A stretch of 64,000 nt of DNA from Candidatus Cloacimonas sp. GTDB taxonomy: Bacteria; Cloacimonadota; Cloacimonadia; Cloacimonadales; Cloacimonadaceae. Positions 9,436-17,022 of the stretch are shown here, in pieces. The stretch lies in NCBI GenBank assembly GCA_035403355.1, contig DAONFA010000004.1, positions 65,960-129,959 on the forward strand. Direction: 5' to 3'. Positions within the stretch are counted from its first letter, which is position 1, and each line of letters starts with the position of its first letter. Under the pieces are notes generated by a model. It did not search any database and was not told where the DNA came from. It saw only the letters and a list, made by a program, of their open reading frames with translations. A program made the translations under genes and the position numbers.

Positions 9436-11187
9436 TTAGTTTGCTCCCTGAAGCAAATCCTGTAGCGCTTTTTTCGCTTTTTCCTGATAGAGGGGGCTTT
9501 GTTCATCTTCCATAGCTGCCTGGAAGTGTTTTATTGCTTCATCCTGTTTTTGATTGGCTAAGAAAATCATTCCGATATGATAGGATATTTCTGCCGGTGC
9601 ATCTTGCATTTGCAAAGGAATGGCAAGATGTTCCATTGCCTTGGTAAAATCATCCGTTAGAAAATAGTACCAAGCCAAGCTATCCTGATAATAAGGGTTT
9701 TGGGGATTTAGAGTAACTGCTCTTAGAATCAGCGAACCGCCCTCTTCTCTTTCCTGCGGATTATCCAAAAGGGTATATCCCAAGTCATTAAGAAAGAGTG
9801 GATTATCGGGAAACTTATTAATTGCTTTCCGCAAAGTGGCTATTTTTTCCTGTTCCTTGCCTTGATTTTGGTAATATTGCACGAGGAAAGCCCAGTCCTC
9901 TGTTGCACCCAGGTTTTTTTGCAGAAAGTAATTGCTCAGTTCAGCTCTTGCCTGAAGGTAGGTTTCATCGTTAGCGGATTTGGTTAAGGTGGCAATTTTA
10001 AGATATTGGGAAAATAGCTTTTCCGGCACTCTTTTTTCCACTGCTAAAACAAATTCTTCCGTAAAACCGGCAGTATCCTTTGGGAAATCTGTTTTAGCTT
10101 TAAAAGAGCGTTGCAGCATTGCATACAAAATAATATCCTGCAAATCCTGCACGGAATTCAGGTAATCCAGATAGACCTCAGGGGAAGGTAGTTGTTCGGA
10201 AAACAGAGCTTCAGCGAAAATGAAGGCAGCAACTTTAGAATCGGCAACGGGTTCCGGTTTCTTATTTAGCAGAAAGCGGGAAATATCCTGTAAAATATCC
10301 ATTTTTTCAGTTAAATAAGCGGCAAAAGCCAGTTCCCCAATTAAACTGGAATCCTTTGTCTCCAGCAACATAGAACTAAGGGCATTAACCGTTTCAAAAC
10401 GCCGGTTGCGATTTGCCATCTGTAATAATGAGAGTATTTGTTCTTTATCTTCCGGATAGTGGTAAGCTCTAAATTTTTTCAGGGCATCTTCATTATCCAG
10501 AAATTGGAAGGTTATTTCGCTTAACAGTAAATCCGTTTCGGGTTTGGGATCAAGAGCATAAGCTTCCTTAATAAGGGCAACGGCTCGTTGGGGATTTACC
10601 AAAGCATACATTTTGGCAGTAGAAATGATATCTTCGGAATTGCTGTCGGCATATTTATAAGCCAGTTCCAGCAAGTGTTCATCACCGTGTTTGGTTTTGC
10701 TGTAATCCAGATAGAATTTTCTTAAATAGCTTAAAGTGGAAGGATAGTATAAAATACTTTCCGAGACCACCCAGGCAAGCCCTTCTTCATTATTGGCAGT
10801 GCTGTAAACGGAATAGGCAGCATTTAAAAGGTCGTTATCAAAAACCAGCTCTTCCCGAGCTTGATCAAATTGCCTTATGGTGTTTTCAGTATCCTGCTGC
10901 TTACTTAAAAAGGCAAAAGCGCTATTCAGCAGGATTTGTTTTTTAATTTGATAGCTTTGCTGGTCTTGCTCCAAAGCCAAATGATAATAATTATCTGCGG
11001 TGCGATAGTCCCCGGCATAATATTGGAGCGAAGCAGAAATATAATAATACAGCGAAGGAATATTGGGCTGGGAGTTATCTATAATAGTTCTTTGAGGTAT
11101 CGTTTGAGGTCCGGCGCAGGCAGATAACAGCAGCAGGATTGAAGCCAACCAAAATAGCAGCTTTCGGGAAAGCAAAATCTGCTTCAT
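9436..11187 (-). CDS. Tetratricopeptide-repeat lipoprotein
   Basis: 583 residues. The N-terminus MKQILLSRKLLFWLASILLL ends in the lipobox LSAC, so it should be a lipid-anchored envelope protein processed by signal peptidase II. The rest is almost entirely helical with TPR-like units, clearest at the C-terminus (NPLFLNDLGYTLLDN, NPYYQDSLAWYYFLTDDFTK, AEISYHIGMIFLANQKQDEA). TPR arrays mediate protein contacts; no catalytic part is visible. The start ATG overlaps the stop of the DUF4837-like gene by four bases (ATGA), so it is the last gene of the xseB operon. It may be an assembly or scaffold lipoprotein of the outer membrane. Confidence 0.8.
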   Translation of the reverse strand: MKQILLSRKLLFWLASILLLLSACAGPQTIPQRTIIDNSQPNIPSLYYYISASLQYYAGDYRTADNYYHLALEQDQQSYQIKKQILLNSAFAFLSKQQDTENTIRQFDQAREELVFDNDLLNAAYSVYSTANNEEGLAWVVSESILYYPSTLSYLRKFYLDYSKTKHGDEHLLELAYKYADSNSEDIISTAKMYALVNPQRAVALIKEAYALDPKPETDLLLSEITFQFLDNEDALKKFRAYHYPEDKEQILSLLQMANRNRRFETVNALSSMLLETKDSSLIGELAFAAYLTEKMDILQDISRFLLNKKPEPVADSKVAAFIFAEALFSEQLPSPEVYLDYLNSVQDLQDIILYAMLQRSFKAKTDFPKDTAGFTEEFVLAVEKRVPEKLFSQYLKIATLTKSANDETYLQARAELSNYFLQKNLGATEDWAFLVQYYQNQGKEQEKIATLRKAINKFPDNPLFLNDLGYTLLDNPQEREEGGSLILRAVTLNPQNPYYQDSLAWYYFLTDDFTKAMEHLAIPLQMQDAPAEISYHIGMIFLANQKQDEAIKHFQAAMEDEQSPLYQEKAKKALQDLLQGAN

Positions 11188-12245
11188 TTAATTTCCAGGG
11201 AATTGGAGATAACATACAATTCCAGCAGAACGGGAAGTTTATCTCCGGCGGGAAAATAAACGCTGCCATCTACAATATAGGCAGTTTTGGTTTTTTTATC
11301 CCAAAAGCCGTAACTCTGAAAACCGCCACCGATAGCATATTTCATATTTTTCCAGGCACCTAAGAGACGGTAACCATCGCGTTTTTTGAACTTGAAGGGC
11401 TCTTTACGCACAATTTCCGGGTCAAATTCATCCCCTTCAAAGTATTTTTTCCCTATTTCCTGGCGTTTGGTAATCAGCCAATTCAGGTCAACATTGTTTT
11501 CCGGCATCGGTTCATAGTAAACCGAGATATATTTATCGGGAATTTCTTTGTTTTCCAAACGGGCTCTGTATAGAAAGCAGAGAAACCTGCCAACTTTATC
11601 GTTAGAATACAACCGGAAAGTATCAGGAATCTTCAAAGAAAAAGGATAGTTATCAAAAAAAGAGGGGTCTATCACTTTTCCCTGATAGGCATAATAGCCC
11701 TGACGGTTAGTAAAACGCTTCAGAAGCAGGGAAAAAATGTTTTCCGCTTGCAGAGCTCCTATTTTTTGCAGGGATTTGGCATCCTTACCTAAAAGAAAAA
11801 GCACAATTTGATCACAGCAATTGAGGTTTTCACTGGAAAAGAGGTCTCCGCCGGTGTTTTTCACTCTCTTAATAAAATCCTGGCTAAGCACTTTTTTCAT
11901 ATAAGCCGAAACGGGCAAATCGCTTTCCAACTGACCAATAAACAGCAGGTTCTTATATTTGGAAAGTTGTTGCACTTCCTTGCTATCTGCCATAATAAGA
12001 TTAAAATACTTTTCCGGATAAACAATGTTGATTTGCTGTTCAATTGCGCTGCCAATAAAAGGTTGCAGCCCTTGCCAGGCAATAGAATCGCAAAACACAT
12101 ACACATCCCTGTCGTCGCCAAAAGCCAGGGTTTTGGAATGGTCAATTACATTATCATAAATAGTATAGCGGTCTGTTTTGCCTCCCCCTTTGGAACAACC
12201 CCAAAGAACAAGCAAAGGCAGTAGAAAAAGTATAAATTTACGCAC
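11184..12245 (-). CDS. DUF4837-like lipoprotein
   Basis: 353 residues with a lipoprotein signal (LLPLLVLWGC) and cleavage before Cys17. It has the general plan of DUF4837 proteins of the Bacteroidetes/Cloacimonadota envelope: an N-terminal domain with a WQGLQPFIG segment, a central PFSLKIPDTFRLY motif, and a C-terminal GAWKNMKYAIGGGFQSYGF motif. Function is unknown in that family. Translation probably begins at GTG (12245) with AAGGA upstream. It begins 2 nt after the pgsA stop and overlaps the TPR lipoprotein downstream, so the two lipoproteins may act together. Family assignment is by eye. Confidence 0.65.
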   Translation of the reverse strand: MRKFILFLLPLLVLWGCSKGGGKTDRYTIYDNVIDHSKTLAFGDDRDVYVFCDSIAWQGLQPFIGSAIEQQINIVYPEKYFNLIMADSKEVQQLSKYKNLLFIGQLESDLPVSAYMKKVLSQDFIKRVKNTGGDLFSSENLNCCDQIVLFLLGKDAKSLQKIGALQAENIFSLLLKRFTNRQGYYAYQGKVIDPSFFDNYPFSLKIPDTFRLYSNDKVGRFLCFLYRARLENKEIPDKYISVYYEPMPENNVDLNWLITKRQEIGKKYFEGDEFDPEIVRKEPFKFKKRDGYRLLGAWKNMKYAIGGGFQSYGFWDKKTKTAYIVDGSVYFPAGDKLPVLLELYVISNSLEIK

Positions 12246-12247
12246 GG

Positions 12248-12802
12248 TCAGTCCTTTTTTGCTATTGTTATTATATAGTTTAAACCACTAAGCACGGTTA
12301 TCAATGCCACAAACCAAAACCAGATATTGATAATCAGAATTATCGGCTGCGGAACGGAACTGATAAAAGCCCAAAAAGCAAAAGCAACGATGATGCCTGC
12401 CATTTGCAGCACAGTTTTCAGCTTACCGAAAATATCGGCTGCCACCACAATACCCTTTTTCTGATAAACTTCCCGCAGAATAGTAATGACCAGTTCCCGA
12501 GCCAGAATAATAAAGAATACGGCAATACTGATTTGAAAAGGAGGAAGCCAGCATAAACCTGCCAAGGCAGAAAGAACTATAAGTTTATCTGCCAAAGGGT
12601 CCATCAGCTTACCAAAATCGCTAATTAAATTCATTTTGCGTGCCAACATTCCATCCAGGTAGTCCGTAATTGCTGCTATTATAAAAATTAGCAGCGCAAT
12701 TATAATGCGGGCTGGAATTGCGCTTAAAAACAGGAAATAGAGAAATACCGGCACCAGCAGGATGCGGAAAACGGTTAAATAATTAGGTAAGTGGCGGGTC
12801 AT
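12248..12802 (-). CDS. pgsA: CDP-diacylglycerol-glycerol-3-phosphate 3-phosphatidyltransferase
   Basis: 184 residues with the complete CDP-alcohol phosphatidyltransferase signature D-x2-DG-x2-AR-x8-G-x3-D-x3-D, here in DYLDGMLARKMNLISDFGKL followed by MDPLAD. About five membrane helices are visible. The enzyme condenses CDP-diacylglycerol with glycerol-3-phosphate to make phosphatidylglycerophosphate in the inner membrane. The gene for the next enzyme, PgpA, lies at 38.2-38.7 kb in this window, so both phosphatidylglycerol steps are covered. The start overlaps the preceding gene by 20 bp, which suggests translational coupling. Confidence 0.93.
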   Translation of the reverse strand: MTRHLPNYLTVFRILLVPVFLYFLFLSAIPARIIIALLIFIIAAITDYLDGMLARKMNLISDFGKLMDPLADKLIVLSALAGLCWLPPFQISIAVFFIILARELVITILREVYQKKGIVVAADIFGKLKTVLQMAGIIVAFAFWAFISSVPQPIILIINIWFWFVALITVLSGLNYIITIAKKD

Positions 12803-13661
12803 TTTCTGGTTCTTCGTTTTCGGAATTTTTGCTATCCTCAGGGGTAATTACTTCCACAGGATTTTCCTGAAAAGCAATCTGGCGCTCAAAGCTGTGCAGA
12901 ATAAAATAGTTTATCATAGTTCCCGCAATAACGGTTCCGGCTTGCACTAAAAACACCCAATAGGGAATTACTTGCGGCAGGGGTTTAAAATAGACATAAG
13001 CAAAATAGGCAAGCAGGCAAAGAGGCAAGGGCACAATCAGCATCAGCAATGTTCTTTGCAGGCATTGTCTTTGCAGGCGAATGTTTTCCAGGGCACTATG
13101 TTTATATCCTTTATGGTGAATGAGAGCATTCAATTCCAGCGTGGAGCGGAGAAACACAAAAAGCAAAAGCAGCAGCACCGCAATAAACACATTGAACACA
13201 ATATGATAGAGGTCTAAGAGCTTTAATTCTTTAATTATTAAGCCGTAAGCATTGGACTGGCTGTCTATATCCATTTCCGGAATATGAGCACGCAAAATAT
13301 CTATGATAATCGGTTTTGTGCTGATGGAAATACGGTTTGGCTGAAGATTTATTGTTATCACATCAGGTAGAGCATAATCCTTAATCATCTCTTCGCTCAA
13401 AGGCAAACTGTATGCCTGAATCAGTTCCGTAGCTGCCTGCAGAGCCGTTTCGTGCACCACACTTTTAATTCCCGGCACGGTTTTCAGTTCCGTTAAAATT
13501 GGAGTAACCTTTGTAGTATCGGCAAGATAGGCATAGATTGGCAGGTTTGCCAATTTTTCCAGCTTATCTTTTTCATTTGAACCAATACTGTAGTTTAAGT
13601 AAAGCCAGCCGCCGAATAATATTACCAGCGTTAAGAGAATTAGAAAAAAGCGTGTTTTCAT
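12783..13661 (-). CDS. FtsX-like membrane protein (divergent)
   Basis: 292 residues with one N-terminal membrane helix, a ~130-residue extracytoplasmic domain (residues 30-150), then three helices and a charged C-terminal tail rich in E, N and P. This topology and the position of a short segment ALPDVITINLQP match the cell-division permease FtsX, whose first periplasmic loop binds peptidoglycan-hydrolase activators. The identity is weak and no ftsE ATPase gene is adjacent, although FtsX normally works with FtsE. Conceivably FtsE is encoded elsewhere, or this is a lineage-specific membrane protein. It lies between nadA (48 bp gap) and pgsA (overlap) in the same operon. Confidence 0.45.
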   Translation of the reverse strand: MKTRFFLILLTLVILFGGWLYLNYSIGSNEKDKLEKLANLPIYAYLADTTKVTPILTELKTVPGIKSVVHETALQAATELIQAYSLPLSEEMIKDYALPDVITINLQPNRISISTKPIIIDILRAHIPEMDIDSQSNAYGLIIKELKLLDLYHIVFNVFIAVLLLLLFVFLRSTLELNALIHHKGYKHSALENIRLQRQCLQRTLLMLIVPLPLCLLAYFAYVYFKPLPQVIPYWVFLVQAGTVIAGTMINYFILHSFERQIAFQENPVEVITPEDSKNSENEEPENDPPLT

Positions 13662-13709
13662 AGCATTATCCTTTTAAAAATGAAAGCGGTATAAGAAAAA
13701 GCATCTTGC

Positions 13710-14621
13710 TTACCTTGAAAGCTCCAGCATTCGGTCTATAGCTTTTTTTGCTTTTTGTGCCGTGTTTGGTTCCACGCTAATTACATATTGATTATCCTTC
13801 AAGGCATTATAAACATTTTCCAGGGTGGTCTTTTTCATATTTTTACAGATTGCCTTTGGGGAAAGAAGAATCAGCGATTTTTCCGGATAGATATGCTGCA
13901 GATATTCCGTTAGCCCAATTTCGGTAGCGATTATTGCTTTATCGTTATTTTTCACCCAATCCACCATTCCGCCGGTAGAAATTACCAAATCGGCATACTT
14001 TATAATCTGCGGATCGCATTCCGGATGCACTAAGAGTTTATAATCGGGATATTTACTTTTTACAGCTAAAACATCTTCTACGCTGAAACAATATTGATGA
14101 ACCAGACAGTATCCATCCCAGGTTATTACTTTTTTGCCGCTTTGTTGGGCAGCCCAGGAACCCAAATTACGGTCCGGAACAAATAAAATCGGCTTGTCTG
14201 TGCTAAAGGACTGCAGAATTTTAACGGCATTGGAGGATGTGCAGCAAACATCACTTGCGGCTTTCACTTCCACAGATGAATTTACATAACACACCACCGG
14301 GGAACCGGGATAATTTTGTTTAAATGCCTGCAGTTGTTTTAGGGTAATCATATCTGCCATTGGACAACCGGCATCAATGGCAGGAAGCAATATTGTAGAT
14401 TCGGGATTTAATATGGCTGCGGTTTCTGCCATAAATTTCACCCCGCAGAAAACAATTACCGGTGCTTTCACTTCTTTCGCCAAAATTGAAAGTTGTAAAG
14501 AATCACCCCGAAAATCTGCCAGGTCTTGAATATCTATATTTTGGTAATTATGAGCCAGAATCAGGGCATTTTTTTCCGTCTTCAGGCGTTTTATTTCCTT
14601 AATTAGTGTATCTTTTCCCAT
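13710..14621 (-). CDS. nadA: Quinolinate synthase A
   Basis: 303 residues, the compact archaeal/thermophile-like length. It condenses iminoaspartate with dihydroxyacetone phosphate to quinolinate in de novo NAD synthesis. The three cluster ligands expected for the labile [4Fe-4S] are visible as C86 (DAGCPMAD), C172 (GYCLVHQ) and C259 (AICKNMKKTTL). Substrate-binding segments LAHNYQ, CYVNSS and HPECDP are intact. No nadB or nadC is in the window, so the iminoaspartate source is unknown from here. The gene starts 2 nt after dut ends, so it is operonic. Confidence 0.96.
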   Translation of the reverse strand: MGKDTLIKEIKRLKTEKNALILAHNYQNIDIQDLADFRGDSLQLSILAKEVKAPVIVFCGVKFMAETAAILNPESTILLPAIDAGCPMADMITLKQLQAFKQNYPGSPVVCYVNSSVEVKAASDVCCTSSNAVKILQSFSTDKPILFVPDRNLGSWAAQQSGKKVITWDGYCLVHQYCFSVEDVLAVKSKYPDYKLLVHPECDPQIIKYADLVISTGGMVDWVKNNDKAIIATEIGLTEYLQHIYPEKSLILLSPKAICKNMKKTTLENVYNALKDNQYVISVEPNTAQKAKKAIDRMLELSR

Positions 14622-14623
14622 TA

Positions 14624-15058
14624 TTACTGTCCTGTATGACCAAAACCGCCATCTTGTCTTAAACTTGCGGAAAGCATAGTTTTTTCCACCAGTTCTGGAA
14701 TTATTATCGGACAGAAGACAATTTGTGCTATCCGCATTTGGGGTTCAATCCGAATTGGTTCATTACCGAGGTTAATCAAAATTACTCTAATTTCTCCGCG
14801 GTAATCGGAATCAATTGTTCCGGGACTATTTACCACACTTAAACCTAAGGTGATGGATAATCCGCTGCGAGGTCTTATTTGAGCTTCATAGCCCTCAGGA
14901 ATTTCAATGGCTATTCCGGAAGGGATAGGTTTACGCTCCATCGGTGCCAAAGTTACCGGCTCTAAAATATCGGCAAATAAATCAAAGCCGGAGGAGTGTT
15001 CCGTCATTTTTTGCGGCAGGGTAGCCGTGGGAGTTAATTTTTGAAGAGCTATTTTCAT
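14624..15058 (-). CDS. dut: dUTP diphosphatase
   Basis: 144 residues, the typical length of the trimeric dUTPase. All five motifs are recognisable: I SGFDLFAD, II RPRSGLS, III GTIDSDYRGEI, IV RIAQIVF, V GGFGHTG (usually GGFGSTG). It hydrolyses dUTP to dUMP, keeping uracil out of DNA and supplying thymidylate synthesis. The ATG overlaps the ispA stop in an ATGA arrangement, so the pair is translationally coupled. Confidence 0.96.
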   Translation of the reverse strand: MKIALQKLTPTATLPQKMTEHSSGFDLFADILEPVTLAPMERKPIPSGIAIEIPEGYEAQIRPRSGLSITLGLSVVNSPGTIDSDYRGEIRVILINLGNEPIRIEPQMRIAQIVFCPIIIPELVEKTMLSASLRQDGGFGHTGQ

Positions 15059-15945
15059 CCTTTTCTACCTAATAGATATTCAGCCAGAATGTCCAGTTTC
15101 AATGCCTTTTCTCCTAAGGGAACCAGAATTGCTCTTGCCTGCGAAGTTAAATCTTCCGCTTTTTTATGGGATTCAGCAATGCCGTAAACGGCAGGAAATG
15201 TAGCTTTTGCACTGGCAACATCCTTGCCGAGAGTTTTTCCCATATCTTCCTGTGTTCCTTCAATATCCAGTAAATCATCTACAATCTGAAAAACCAGTCC
15301 AATCAACTTGCCATATTCATCTAAAATTTTCAATTCCTCTTCTTTCGCTTCTCCGGCAAGAGCTCCAAAACGCAAACTCAAGTTTATCAGGCGGGCAGTT
15401 TTGTTTTCGTGAATATAATTCAGGGTCTTTTTATCTACTTTTTTGCTTTCGGATTCAATATCTACCATCTGACCTGCAATTAAACCTTTAATTCCGGCTT
15501 CTTTAGCCAAATCGTGAACAAATTGTACTTTCAGCTTTGCCTCCAGCTCAGCTAAGGTAACTAATTCAAAAGCACTTAAGAGTAAGGCATCGCCAGCCAG
15601 CAGAGCAACTCCTTCACCATAAACAGTATGGCAGGATTTTTTGCCGCGTCGCAAATCGTCATTATCAATATCCGGCAAATCGTCGTGAATCAAGGAATAA
15701 GTATGAATCATTTCTATGGCAGCGGCAACAGGCGTAATCAATTCAATCTCGGGATTGAACATTTCAAAGGCAGTCATCGTTAAATAAGGTCTTAAGCGTT
15801 TACCACCGGCAAAAACACTATAACGCATTGCCTTATGCAGGTCTTTAGGATATTCATCTTTGCGTGGCAGAAAACGGTCTAAAATAATATTCACCAGTTC
15901 CTGCTTTTCTTTCATATCCCTCTTTAAAAGTAACTTTCTATCCAT
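15055..15945 (-). CDS. ispA: Short-chain polyprenyl (farnesyl/geranylgeranyl) diphosphate synthase
   Basis: 296 residues. The first aspartate-rich motif is DDLPDIDNDDLRRG (DDxxxxD type) and the second is QIVDDLLDIEG. GGKRLRP near residue 48 binds diphosphate. This is the bacterial FPP synthase layout, which condenses isopentenyl diphosphate with allylic diphosphates for undecaprenol and quinone precursors. Product length cannot be fixed by eye. AGAAGG lies 5 nt before the ATG, and the start overlaps xseB. The xseB-ispA pairing is common in bacteria, which supports both calls. Confidence 0.95.
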   Translation of the reverse strand: MDRKLLLKRDMKEKQELVNIILDRFLPRKDEYPKDLHKAMRYSVFAGGKRLRPYLTMTAFEMFNPEIELITPVAAAIEMIHTYSLIHDDLPDIDNDDLRRGKKSCHTVYGEGVALLAGDALLLSAFELVTLAELEAKLKVQFVHDLAKEAGIKGLIAGQMVDIESESKKVDKKTLNYIHENKTARLINLSLRFGALAGEAKEEELKILDEYGKLIGLVFQIVDDLLDIEGTQEDMGKTLGKDVASAKATFPAVYGIAESHKKAEDLTSQARAILVPLGEKALKLDILAEYLLGRKG

Positions 15946-16180
15946 TATTGCCTTCTGAACCGGGTATAGAGGATAGCTGTTCGCTGAGGATTTTAATTTT
16001 TGCCTCGGCTGCTCCTAAACGGCTTTCACAGTGTTTATAATAAGCAACGCCAGCTTCATACAGCGATAGCAATTCATCTAAACTGGTTTCTCCTGTAGAT
16101 AAGCGGTTTACAATATTTTCCAGCTCTTTCAAGGAGTCCTCAAAGCTCATAGCGTTAATTTTCTCCTGATCTATGTCCAT
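15938..16180 (-). CDS. xseB: Exodeoxyribonuclease VII small subunit
   Basis: 80 residues from the ATG at 16180, with GAGGTG 3-4 nt upstream; a longer reading to 16246 has no ribosome site and crosses the promoter. The pattern SFEDSLKELENIVNRLSTGE followed by SLDELLSLYEAGV and a C-terminal coiled coil is the XseB signature at normal length. It is the regulatory small subunit of the single-strand-specific nuclease ExoVII; xseA is not in the window. It is the first gene of the operon running to 9436. Confidence 0.95.
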   Translation of the reverse strand: MDIDQEKINAMSFEDSLKELENIVNRLSTGETSLDELLSLYEAGVAYYKHCESRLGAAEAKIKILSEQLSSIPGSEGNNG

Positions 16181-16213
16181 TTTCACCTCGCCGGTATATT
16201 TTTTTAGCATTTC

Positions 16214-16242
16214 CTTATAAAGGAATAATGTTATTTTGTCAA
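16214..16242 (-). promoter_or_regulatory. Near-consensus sigma-70 promoter of the xseB-ispA-dut-nadA operon
   Basis: On the minus strand a perfect -35 TTGACA (16237-16242) is followed after exactly 17 bp by -10 TATAAG (16214-16219). The first gene, xseB, starts 34 bp further on, with no other gene between. Confidence 0.8.
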
Positions 16243-16246
16243 TCAC

Positions 16247-17022
16247 AAATTTCTCTTTGCCTCCAAAACACGAAGAAGATGTTCAGGAAAATAGGAATGA
16301 TTATTCTACTTTTGCACCCGCAAGTGAACATCTGAATAAAAGCCCTTCGTTAAAAAAGGTTGCCCTGGTGGTTGACCAGGAGGTCAACCCTCCGGAAAAA
16401 CGATGTCCCCATCCGGAGGAACGACATCCTCGTCGTTCTAAAAAAGGTTGCCCTGGTGGTTGACCAGGAGGTCATCCCTCCGGAAAAACGATGTCCCCAT
16501 CCGGAGGAACGACGTCCTCGTCGTTCTAAAAAAGGTTGCCCTGGTGGTTGACCAGGAGGTCAACCCTCCGGAAAAACGATGTCCCCATCCGGAAAAACGA
16601 TGTCCTCGTCGTTCTAAAAAATGTTACTCCTTGGTTGACCAGGAGGTCAACCCTCCGGAATTCAGCCCTCTCAGCCATTTAATACAGCATAAAAGTTCCT
16701 TTAACGATTCCTTAGTAAAGTTAAGGCATCGTTAAAGAATCGTTAAAGGGTTATAAAAGTAACGAACGGCAAACATTATGCCACCCTCCATGCGTTTAGA
16801 AAAAGCAAAGGCAAAGAGCGGAGGCAAAATTTGCCCAGTCCAACCTGATTTATCTCCTCCATTTAGTAATTTTTCCCCATCCGTAAACCTTCGCCTTCTG
16901 CTCCATAGCTGCGTAGTCATTGTGCTGATTATGTAATTTAGATTGACGAAAAACTCCCTTACAAATCTTGTCACTATAGCTAAATTTAAAATATATAAAT
17001 ATGAAAAATAAGGAGTTATCCA
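16247..17022. repeat. Intergenic region: 88-bp tandem repeat array, a 95-bp hairpin element and the nifJ leader
   Basis: An 88-bp unit starts at 16352, 16440, 16528 and (partial) 16616, ending near 16660. Each unit carries the hairpin GGTTGACC-AGGA-GGTCAACC (first copy 16370-16389), a CGATGTCCCCATCCGG segment and an AACGAC-ATCCTC-GTCGTT hairpin, joined by TCCGGA links. A 95-bp element at 16666-16760 has a perfect 13-bp stem (CCTTTAACGATTC at 16698-16710, complement at 16737-16749). It recurs inverted at 44860-44954. The remaining ~260 bp before nifJ hold no gene. Reading frames through the array are artefacts of the repeat. Confidence 0.85.
16968..16997 (+). promoter_or_regulatory. Candidate promoter of nifJ
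   Basis: TTGTCA (16968-16973) followed after 18 bp by TATATA (16992-16997), within an AT-rich run 25 bp before the ATG of nifJ. The -35 differs from consensus at one position; the short 5' leader would still contain the AAGGAG ribosome site. Confidence 0.4.

Noticed and set aside
16352..16660. CRISPR-like or coding array (88-bp period) with open frames of 63-95 codons
   Set aside because: Spacers are identical and the unit is made of dispersed hairpin modules. The frames lack ribosome sites and share one repeat-derived sequence.
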